A stretch of 64,000 nt of DNA from Gammaproteobacteria bacterium (GTDB taxonomy: Bacteria > Pseudomonadota > Gammaproteobacteria > Pseudomonadales > Pseudohongiellaceae): assembly GCA_024639905.1 (NCBI GenBank), contig JAHEGE010000008.1, positions 227,099 to 291,098 of the forward strand. The letters run 5' to 3'. The notes beneath the pieces are model-generated. The model did no database searches. It saw only the letters and a list, made by a program, of their open reading frames with translations, and had not been told where the DNA came from. The first letter of the stretch is position 1; each line of letters opens with the position of its first letter. Positions 57,032 through 64,000 of the stretch are shown here, in pieces. Made by a program: the position numbers and the translations under genes.

Positions 57032-59105
57032 CATGAATACCTCCTCAAAACTATTGCCCGCACTGCTCTTGGCAAGCTTAGTTGCTTGTAGCGATCAGCC
57101 GGCAGAGCCGCAGGCTAGCGTTCCAGCGCCTAAGCCCACCCCAGAACTCGGCGATTTCGGTATCGACCTCAGCCAGCAAGACCCAGCTGTCAAACCCGGC
57201 GACGATTTCTTCCGCTTCGCCAACGGTAAATGGCTAGAGGAATTCGAACTGCCTGCGGATCGCAGTAATTACGGATCATTCACTGTACTTGGCGACAGGT
57301 CAGACCAGCGTGTAAACGCTATCATCGATGAGCTCGCTGCAGCGGAGCCTGCAGCCGGTACGATCGAGCAAAAAATCAGCGACTACTACCTGAGCTTCAT
57401 GAACACCGAGGCACTGGATGCGCGCGGCATTAGCCCGCTGCGTGAAAGCCTTGCCGCACTAGCCGAGATCGATACCAAGGCCGAACTGATTGCGGCACTC
57501 GGCCGCTCACAGCTGGATGCAACCGCGAGCCCCTTTGGCTGGTATGTCGGCGCAGATCGCCGCGATCCCGATCGCCATCAATTAGTCTTGAGCCTTGGCG
57601 GCATCGGCCTTCCTGATCGCGATTATTACTTATTGGACACAGAGCAGTACCAAAATGTCCGTGCCGAATACGTCGCGCACATCGAGCGGATGCTGAACTT
57701 TGCCTCCGTAGACAACGCAGCTGACAAGGCAAATGCGGTACTCGCCTTGGAAACTGCGATCGCTCAGAACCTCTGGCCACGCGCCGATCGCCGCAACCGC
57801 GACCTCACATTTAACCCGATGACCTATGCAGAGTTCACCGCGGAATATCCCGGCATGGATTGGGACGCATACTGGGGTGCGGCGGGCATCGACGAGATCA
57901 GCGACCTCAATGTTAGCTACCCAAGCGCCATGGCGCCGGTGATCGCGCTACTCGATTCGATTCCCGTTGCGGACTGGGTTAGCTACATGAGCTATCAGCA
58001 CATCTCAAATCTCGCCAGCGTGTTGTCGCAGGAAATAGATGACGAGAATTTCCATTTCTACTCAACCGTACTTAATGGTGTGCCGGAGCAACGTCAACGC
58101 TGGGAGCGCGGTGTTGCCCGAGTCGGCGCGCTTAACAGCTTAGGCGAGGCGGTTGGCCAGATCTACGTGCAGAAGCATTTCCCCGAGGCCGCTAAACAGC
58201 AGATGCAAGATCTCGTCGAGAATCTGCGCGCTGCATTGAACGACAGCATTAACGGGCTGGACTGGATGGGTGACGAGACCAAGGTCGAGGCACGTTTAAA
58301 GCTCGAATCATTTAGGCCGAAGATCGCCTATCCCGACGAGTGGAAAGACCTGTCGGCGATCGAGATTAGTCGCGACGATTTGTTCGCCAACGCGCGAAGC
58401 GTGCGCGAATTTAATTACCTCGATGAGATTAGCCGACTCGGCACGCCCACCAATCGTGAAGAGTGGGGTATGACTCCCCAAACGGTGAATGCGTACTACA
58501 ACTCATCGTTCAATGAAATCGTGTTCCCCGCCGGCATCTTGCAACCGCCGTTTTTTGATCCAGCGGCCGATCTAGCCGTGAACTACGGCGGCATCGGCGC
58601 GGTGATCGGCCACGAGATGGGCCACGGTTTCGATGACCAGGGCTCTAAGTCTGACTACCAAGGCGTCCAGCGCAATTGGTGGACAGACGCTGACCGCGAA
58701 AATTTCGAAGAACTGACCACGGCGCTGGCCGCGCAATATGACGAGTTCGAGCCGGTGCCGGGCTACTTCGTTGATGGCAACTTTACGCTCGGTGAAAACA
58801 TCGGTGACGTAGGCGGGTTGTCGCTTGCATACCGCGCCTATAAGCGCGCACTGAACGGGGAAGAAGCGCCTGTTATCGACGGCCTCACAGGCGATCAGCG
58901 CTTCTTTTTGAGCTGGGCACAAGTCTGGCAGCGAAAATACCGCGAAGACGCACTCATTCAGCGCCTCACCTCGGACCCTCATTCGCCTTCAGAATTCCGC
59001 GTAAACGGTGTGGTGCGCAACTTCGACGAATGGTACCAAGCCTTCGGTGTACAACCAGAAGACGCGCTTTACCTAGCCCCCGAAGACCGAGTCCGCATCT
59101 GGTAA
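57032..59105 (+). CDS. M13-family zinc peptidase lipoprotein
   Basis: The protein is a neprilysin-family (PepO-like) endopeptidase for short peptides. From the ATG at 57032 (GGAG seven bases upstream) a lipoprotein signal with lipobox LVAC precedes the mature enzyme; the track's start at 56964 adds unlikely residues. The active site is VIGHEMGHGFDDQG (HExxH), with ENIGDVGGL supplying the third zinc ligand. The substrate-binding VNAYYNSSFNEIVFPAG is intact, and the C-terminal acidic ends match the family. At 690 residues the length is usual. It should act in the periplasm or at the outer membrane. The TAA stop coincides with the left edge of repeat copy E. Confidence 0.94.
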
Positions 59106-59192
59106 AACCCCGAGGTCAGGTCTTGCATCGATGCATTCGTTAGCTAAACTTGCAGCTAAATGCATCGTTGAAAGACCTGACCCCGGGTTTTA
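59103..59192. repeat. Palindromic repeat, copy E
   Basis: A full copy with a few mismatches (left arm CCCCGAGGTCAGGTCTTGCA; right arm TGCATCGTTGAAAGACCTGA). Both edges coincide with TAA stop codons: of the M13 peptidase on the left and of the TonB receptor on the right. It fills the whole space between the two converging genes. Confidence 0.92.
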
Positions 59193-61334
59193 GAAGGTGC
59201 CGCGGATCTTGATGGCCAGGACCGGGCCGGCATCTGAGCAGGAATCTTCGATCTCTTCTATGAACCCGGTGGCGATGGTGCCGCCGGTGTATCGTGTCCG
59301 AATTCTGCAGCGATCTCGCGCATCGCGAACCTCAAACCGATAGATCATGCCGCCGTTACCCTGAGCTTCTACCCATGCTGAGTAGAACCCGAACTTGGGG
59401 TATTGCTCGATCTTATCGATGTCATAAACGCGGAACTCGTTGTAGAACTCCCGGCGATAGTTGAGCCCGTAGTTCATGTTGCGGAAAGACGGGATATCGT
59501 GCCGAAAGCCAAAGCTGTAACTACTGCCGCCGCCGCGCATTGAGCGCTCGCGATCTTGCTGCAGAAACGGATCTGTTAACGTCGACTCTTCCATATTCAG
59601 CGCAGCGGTCACCAGCATTTGCGGCTGATTCAAGAACCCCAAACGCAGGCTGCTGTTCAGTCTGAATCCATACCGCTCCCCTGTCCCTATATTTCCTCGA
59701 GCAGACAGAATGGTATCGCCGGTGGACACATCAACATTGTCGATGAGATCGTCGAGATCCTGATAGAACACATTGCCGCTCACGACGCCTGCATCATTCG
59801 GCAGCCTGTACTCTAAATTTCCTTCGTACTGCCACCACTGCTGTTGCCGCAAGTTAGAATTGCCTTCGAAGGCATTCTGTTCGTCGTCACCGCCGTCGAC
59901 CCCCGCGGTGAAGTCGCGGAAGCTCAACTGGGCTACGTTCTTTTCCACCGTTGCACGAAACTGCACCGAGCTCGTGAGATCAAAACGATAGTCGAAGCGT
60001 GGCCTAAAGAAAGTGAAATCTCGAGAGCGATCGATCGAGCCGGTTTGTGCGATCGTGCTGTCTTCAAACAACATCGTGCTTTCTATGCTCATGCGAGCAT
60101 TGAGCTGCCAATTGTGTATCGCGAAATATTCGTAGCGCATCTCTTCGACTGTGCCAACCGAATCGGTGACAGCGGCTAGCCCACCGAAACGCTCGCCTCC
60201 GGAAGTCGAGCCGGCCAAGCCGAGTTGTAGCGACGTATCTAAAATCGTCTGCGCTCGTTCAACGCCAGCCTCAACTGACTGCGTCTCGGTGAGATTCGCG
60301 ATGTAAGACGAGCGTACGATACGCTCGCGCGTTCTTTCGATGTTCGACAAAAACAGGTCGCGCTCGCGGCTCTCTCCGTCTAGCTGATAACGGCTGCGTA
60401 CCGAATTATTGTCACGATCGTTAACTATAAATAGCGTCTTCCAACGATTTCCGCTGCCAAACACATGCATGTAGTCGCCGCCGATTTCCCAGTTGCTTTC
60501 GTCCGTAGGAACTTCATCGCGCTCGAAAGTGACACTGGCGGGGGAGACCGATAAATCTGTGAGCACGCGATCGGCATAGGCATCGTAGGCGTTGTCGTTC
60601 CACTGCAGGTTCAGGTTTGCAGTATCTTGCCGGGTAAACTCGTATCCCAGATTAGCTTGTAAAGTAGTAGGCCAAGCATCGCGCCCCTCGTCTCGATCCA
60701 CGGTGTTCGATAATGAGCCATCTACATTAAGGCCGTTCTCAAAGCCGTCGCGGAACTCCCATCGTGGCTCGAGCTCGGCGCTAAGGAAAAAATTCAATGC
60801 GCCATTCTGGCCAGTCGCCGACAGCTTCGCGCCTGGCATAATTTTGCCATCGTGGTAGTGGTCTGCGTTTACCTCGTAAGCATAAGACACGCTTGCTTCG
60901 GCTTGCGTGAGCACCACGTTGATAACCTGATTGCCGCCGCGCACATCAAGGTCGCCCGATGTGCCGCGAATAATCTCAATGTATTCGACTTCGCTCGCCG
61001 GAATGCGTGAAAGCTGCGCATTGCCCTCGTTGCCTTTGCCGGCGATGCGGCGGCCGTTGATTAGCACCTGATCACCGCCTGCACCGAGGCCGCGCCTATC
61101 CCCGCCGCCACCGCCACGTGCAGTATCGATACCAGGAATTCGCACAAGCATGTCGTTAACCGAGAACGGTTGGTACTGATCGAAGTAGTCGGCCTGATAG
61201 ACAACCGTTGAGGAGGCATCCGCGTCCTCTTGGCCAAGAACGGCGGTAGAGTGAACCGCCAACAGCGCGACGGATAGCCCTATGGCGAGAGGCAGACGCG
61301 ACGGCTTAAATCCGTTAGAGTTTGTTTTTAGCAT
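59190..61334 (-). CDS. TonB-dependent receptor beside D-aminoacylase
   Basis: The 714-residue receptor has a signal peptide (LPLAIGLSVALLAVHSTAVLG), a compact plug (NDMLVRIPGIDTARGGGGGD; DQVLINGRRIAGKG; YIEIIRGTSGDLDVRGGN) and a barrel ending VLAIKIRGTF. The plug carries no clear TonB box beyond TVVYQADYF. The substrate is unknown, but the gene shares a 103-base divergent promoter region with a D-aminoacylase, which suggests import of N-acylated or D-amino-acid-containing compounds. Its TAA stop coincides with the right edge of repeat copy E. Confidence 0.9.
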   Translation of the reverse strand: MLKTNSNGFKPSRLPLAIGLSVALLAVHSTAVLGQEDADASSTVVYQADYFDQYQPFSVNDMLVRIPGIDTARGGGGGDRRGLGAGGDQVLINGRRIAGKGNEGNAQLSRIPASEVEYIEIIRGTSGDLDVRGGNQVINVVLTQAEASVSYAYEVNADHYHDGKIMPGAKLSATGQNGALNFFLSAELEPRWEFRDGFENGLNVDGSLSNTVDRDEGRDAWPTTLQANLGYEFTRQDTANLNLQWNDNAYDAYADRVLTDLSVSPASVTFERDEVPTDESNWEIGGDYMHVFGSGNRWKTLFIVNDRDNNSVRSRYQLDGESRERDLFLSNIERTRERIVRSSYIANLTETQSVEAGVERAQTILDTSLQLGLAGSTSGGERFGGLAAVTDSVGTVEEMRYEYFAIHNWQLNARMSIESTMLFEDSTIAQTGSIDRSRDFTFFRPRFDYRFDLTSSVQFRATVEKNVAQLSFRDFTAGVDGGDDEQNAFEGNSNLRQQQWWQYEGNLEYRLPNDAGVVSGNVFYQDLDDLIDNVDVSTGDTILSARGNIGTGERYGFRLNSSLRLGFLNQPQMLVTAALNMEESTLTDPFLQQDRERSMRGGGSSYSFGFRHDIPSFRNMNYGLNYRREFYNEFRVYDIDKIEQYPKFGFYSAWVEAQGNGGMIYRFEVRDARDRCRIRTRYTGGTIATGFIEEIEDSCSDAGPVLAIKIRGTF

Positions 61335-61437
61335 TGTTATGACTCGTGTTTTCGAAACGTCGAAACTAGCACAACAAGCGGCTAAAAATTAACAACATTT
61401 TGTAACGAATTGGGCTTTCTTCGAGGCACATTTTTAG

Positions 61438-63048
61438 ATGAAACACACATCGATAGCCATTCAGACACGCGCAGTTAGCTTTGCGCTTTTTACCGTGCTT
61501 TTTTGCGCCAGCGCCGCCATTGCTCAAGACTTCGACATCGTTATTCGCGATGGCCGTATTGTCGATGGCTCTGGTAACCCGTGGTATGAGGCGGATGTTG
61601 GTATCCGCGGCGATCGAATCGCACAAATAGGCGATTTAAGCGAAGCAAAGGCGGAGCACACCATCGACGCCCGAGGCCTCGTCGTGGCGCCGGGCTTTAT
61701 CGACCCACACACGCATGCGCTAAACGGCATATTCGGCGTGCCCACCGCGGAGAGTTCGCTGCTGCAAGGCGTCACGACGCTGACTGAAGGCAACGACGGC
61801 AGCTCACCTTTCCCAATTGCTGCTCATTACGCCGAGGTCGAGGCAAAGCGGCTCAGTCCAAACTGGGCAGTATTCGTCGGCCAAGGAACGATCCGGCAGC
61901 GCGTCATCGGCAGTGAAGACCGCGACGCAACATCGGCCGAGATCGAGCAGATGAAGGCCATGGTCGCCGAGGCGATGGAAGACGGCGCCTTGGGTATTTC
62001 TACCGGGCTGTTTTATGTGCCTGGCAGCTTCACCCCTACAGACGAGGTGGTGGAGCTGTCGAAGGTCGCCGCAAGCTATGGCGGTATTTACATCTCCCAT
62101 ATGCGGGAAGAGGCGAATCAACTGCTCGATTCGGTTAACGAAACCATCGCGATCGGGGAAAAGGCCGGCATTCCCGTGCAGATAACCCACCATAAGGTTA
62201 TCGGAGTTCAGAACTGGGGCGCAGCGCGTGAGAGCTTGAGCTTAGTCGATGCGGCCCGCGCTCGCGGCATCGACGTGACGATCGATCAGTATCCCTACAC
62301 CGCCTCGCAAACTAGCATTAATGCGCTGATTCCCCAGTGGGCGCAGGAAGGCGGACGTGCTGCGATGTTGGCGCGCATTGCCAGTGCGGAGACTCGGGGC
62401 GCGGTTAAGGCTGCGATTGTCGACAAGATTCTTTTCGACCGTGGCGGCGGCGATGCGAAAAATGTCTCGATCTCGCGCAGCCCCAACGACCGCTCTATTG
62501 AGGGTAAAAATCTAGCGGAGATCACCCGCGAACGCGGATTCGAGCCTACACCCGAGAACGCAGCCGAAACGGCGATGGATATTGTTGGCATTGGACAGGT
62601 GAGCGCGGTCTACCACGCGATTGGGCCGCAGGACGTTGACCTCATTATGCAGCACCCGGCGGCGGCGATCGGGTCGGATGGGCCTGTGGGCGTATTCGGC
62701 GAAGGCGCGCCGCATCCCCGCCAGTACGGCACCTTCGCGCGAGTGCTGGGTCACTATGTGCGCGAGCGCAACCTCATAAGCCTTGAAAATGCCGTTCGCA
62801 AGATGACAAGCCTGACCGCCCAGAGACTCAGCATCCGCGACCGCGGCCTCTTAGTCGAGGGCTACTATGCCGACATTGCGGTCTTCAACCCCGACACAAT
62901 CACCGATAAAGCCACCTTCGATCAGCCCCATCAATATGCCGAGGGCGTCGACACTGTCCTCGTCAACGGCATCGTCGTCGTCGCCGATGGCCAACACACC
63001 GGCGCTCGCCCCGGCCGCGTCCTCCGCGGCCCCGGCCACGCCCCCTAA
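61438..63048 (+). CDS. Exported D-aminoacylase (N-acyl-D-amino-acid deacylase)
   Basis: This amidohydrolase-fold protein removes acyl groups from N-acyl-D-amino acids. A signal peptide (FALFTVLFCASAAIAQ) places it in the periplasm. The metal-binding segments are GFIDPHTHALNG near residue 85, THHKVIG near residue 250, and GSDGPVGVFGEGAPHPRQYG near 410 (quoted in part: GSDGPVG). LTEGNDGSSPFP and SHMREEANQLLDSV are characteristic of D-aminoacylases. At 536 residues the length fits. GAGG lies about 11 bases before the ATG. It is divergent from the TonB receptor gene. Its TAA stop is flush with repeat copy F. Removal of D-residues from peptidoglycan-derived or modified peptides is a plausible role. 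Confidence 0.91.
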   Translation: MKHTSIAIQTRAVSFALFTVLFCASAAIAQDFDIVIRDGRIVDGSGNPWYEADVGIRGDRIAQIGDLSEAKAEHTIDARGLVVAPGFIDPHTHALNGIFGVPTAESSLLQGVTTLTEGNDGSSPFPIAAHYAEVEAKRLSPNWAVFVGQGTIRQRVIGSEDRDATSAEIEQMKAMVAEAMEDGALGISTGLFYVPGSFTPTDEVVELSKVAASYGGIYISHMREEANQLLDSVNETIAIGEKAGIPVQITHHKVIGVQNWGAARESLSLVDAARARGIDVTIDQYPYTASQTSINALIPQWAQEGGRAAMLARIASAETRGAVKAAIVDKILFDRGGGDAKNVSISRSPNDRSIEGKNLAEITRERGFEPTPENAAETAMDIVGIGQVSAVYHAIGPQDVDLIMQHPAAAIGSDGPVGVFGEGAPHPRQYGTFARVLGHYVRERNLISLENAVRKMTSLTAQRLSIRDRGLLVEGYYADIAVFNPDTITDKATFDQPHQYAEGVDTVLVNGIVVVADGQHTGARPGRVLRGPGHAP

Positions 63049-63130
63049 ACCGGGGTCAGGTCTTTCCTCGATGCAGCTTACTGCATAAATCGCTAACGAA
63101 TGCATCGTTGAAAGACCTGACCCCGGGTTT
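63046..63130. repeat. Palindromic repeat, copy F
   Basis: A full copy with a degenerate left arm (TAAACCGGGGTCAGGTCTTT then CCTCGATGCAG) and a better right arm ending CCCCGGGTTT. The TAA at its left edge is the D-aminoacylase stop codon. Confidence 0.9.
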
Positions 63131-63279
63131 GAACTCGGTGGTGAAAACGGCTAACTTGGTGGTCAATCTGGCTAATCACTAGATTGAATATATCGTAACT
63201 AATTGATTTTTATCGGGTAATTTCCTGGCACGGTATTCGCAAGTACTTCTCTGTCACAGCACACTTTAGGAGAAGCACC

Positions 63280-63561
63280 GTGAGAATACTGTCTACCCTC
63301 GGCCTACTTGGTATCACCCTGGTTGGCCTCATCATCGCCATCCCCATTTTGTCGGTGGCATTCTCGCTATTCGGCGCGCTAGTGATCTTCCTTATCTGGG
63401 TCGCACCTTTTTGGATTATCGCCACCTCACGCGTCACCACCGGCTTTGAGAAAATCGCCTGGCTTATCGCGATGGTGTTTCTGTCTTGGTTTGCGTGGGT
63501 GTTCTATTTCTTCCTCGCGCCGCTAAAACAGCGCGACGACTATTACGACTACTCGCGTTAA
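63280..63561 (+). CDS. Small hydrophobic membrane protein
   Basis: The GTG at 63280 has AGGAG seven bases upstream. The 93-residue product has three hydrophobic segments (LGLLGITLVGLIIAIPILSV; FGALVIFLIWVAPFWIIAT; IAWLIAMVFLSWFAWVFYFF, each partial). A short cytoplasmic tail ends in KQRDDYYDYSR. I recognise no family. A terminator-like hairpin follows. Confidence 0.78.
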   Translation: MRILSTLGLLGITLVGLIIAIPILSVAFSLFGALVIFLIWVAPFWIIATSRVTTGFEKIAWLIAMVFLSWFAWVFYFFLAPLKQRDDYYDYSR

Positions 63562-63572
63562 TCACCCCATGC

Positions 63573-63604
63573 CCAGCCTGCTCGCCCTGCAGGCTGGCGC
63601 TTTT
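63573..63604 (+). terminator. Terminator after the small membrane protein
   Basis: CCAGCCTGC pairs with GCAGGCTGG across a seven-base loop, followed by CGC and four T. Confidence 0.65.
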
Positions 63605-63630
63605 CGGCAGAACCCTCATTTGTCTGCCAG

Positions 63631-63664
63631 TGCCCCGCGGCCACGCATGCTGTGCCGCGGGGCA
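63631..63664. repeat. GC-rich inverted repeat upstream of the ABC ATPase
   Basis: TGCCCCGCGG pairs perfectly with CCGCGGGGCA across a 14-base spacer. No T run follows. It could be an operator or an mRNA structure ahead of the ABC gene. Confidence 0.7.
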
Positions 63665-63726
63665 TTATTCTCTTGCGCCTAACCGCCATATTCTCTAGCC
63701 TGCTATTAATCAGACAAGGAATTCCC

Positions 63727-64000
63727 GTGGCGATTATCGAAGTCGATTCTCTTACCAAGCGCTACCCTCTACCCAACAAAAAATCCGAGGCATTTCTTGC
63801 GGTGAACGCGATCTCTTTGCGCATCGAAGAAGGCGAAATTTACGGCATCCTTGGTCCCAATGGCGCTGGCAAGACCACCACGCTCGAGATGCTCGAGGGC
63901 CTGACCGATATCGATTCCGGCATTGCACTTATCGACGGCATCGACGTACAGGAAAACCCCTACGCGGTTAAACAACGAATCGGCGTGCAACTTCAAGCCA
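63727..64000 (+). CDS. ABC-2 type transporter ATPase, cut by window edge
   Basis: This gene is missing from the ORF track because it runs off the right edge. From the GTG at 63727 (AGGA nine bases upstream) it encodes VAIIEVDSLTKRYPL, a Walker A GPNGAGKTTTLEML and the following EGLTDIDSG, then the Q-loop region RIGVQLQA. This is the start of an ABC-2 type export ATPase. The permease gene should follow outside the window. The cargo is unknown. Confidence 0.85.
   Translation, partial: MAIIEVDSLTKRYPLPNKKSEAFLAVNAISLRIEEGEIYGILGPNGAGKTTTLEMLEGLTDIDSGIALIDGIDVQENPYAVKQRIGVQLQA

Overview
The window looks like chromosomal DNA from a free-living, heterotrophic, probably aquatic gammaproteobacterium. 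The strongest evidence is the TIGR02449-family gene, zapA, 6S RNA (ssrS) and 5-formyltetrahydrofolate cyclo-ligase in the classical gammaproteobacterial order, beside pepP-ubiH. Four large TonB-dependent receptors, several exported peptidases and hydrolases and an ImuAB/DnaE2 SOS mutasome fit an oligotrophic scavenger. I cannot name a genus. I see no tRNA, rRNA, CRISPR array, prophage or insertion sequence.

Layout. 1-13.5 kb: a truncated exported protein, an SDR, a TonB receptor converging on a periplasmic GlpQ-type phosphodiesterase, a CBM9-like/DUF5916-like outer-membrane protein, and a compact four-gene operon (small helical protein, D-cysteine desulfhydrase-like PLP enzyme, beta-propeller lipoprotein, M1+M28+PDZ double peptidase). 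13.6-18.6 kb: a periplasmic molybdenum hydroxylase operon (PaoABC-like) ending in a membrane cytochrome b. 18.6-25.4 kb: gltB-gltD behind a long leader. 25.4-30.4 kb: an ABC exporter coupled to a zinc-ribbon membrane protein, an exported methyltransferase-like protein and a ubiquinone hydroxylase. 30.5-35.6 kb: MaoC hydratase, DUF1499 lipoprotein, ubiH, pepP, TIGR02449, zapA, 6S RNA, fau. 35.6-41.2 kb: imuA-imuB converging on dnaE2, with the same LexA box at both outer ends. 41.2-45.3 kb: an Lrp-type regulator divergent from putA. 45.4-64 kb: an uncharacterised exported protein, a 48-residue protein missed by the ORF track, a serine hydrolase operon, two tandem paralogous TonB receptors, an M13 peptidase lipoprotein, a further TonB receptor divergent from a D-aminoacylase, a small membrane protein and the start of an ABC-2 type ATPase.

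The most unusual structure is a family of long palindromes (arms begin AAACCCGGGGTCAGGTCTTT) at six intergenic places. Most copies lie flush against the TAA stop codon of one or both neighbouring genes, and their edges carry short A and T tracts like a bidirectional terminator. The second most unusual point is the split SOS mutasome. Its two transcription units converge and are bracketed by identical, inverted LexA sites.

Read together, the genes describe a cell that takes up peptides and other polymers through TonB receptors, degrades them with periplasmic peptidases and a D-aminoacylase, and oxidises proline and probably aldehydes. It assimilates ammonia through glutamate synthase and carries an inducible mutagenesis system.
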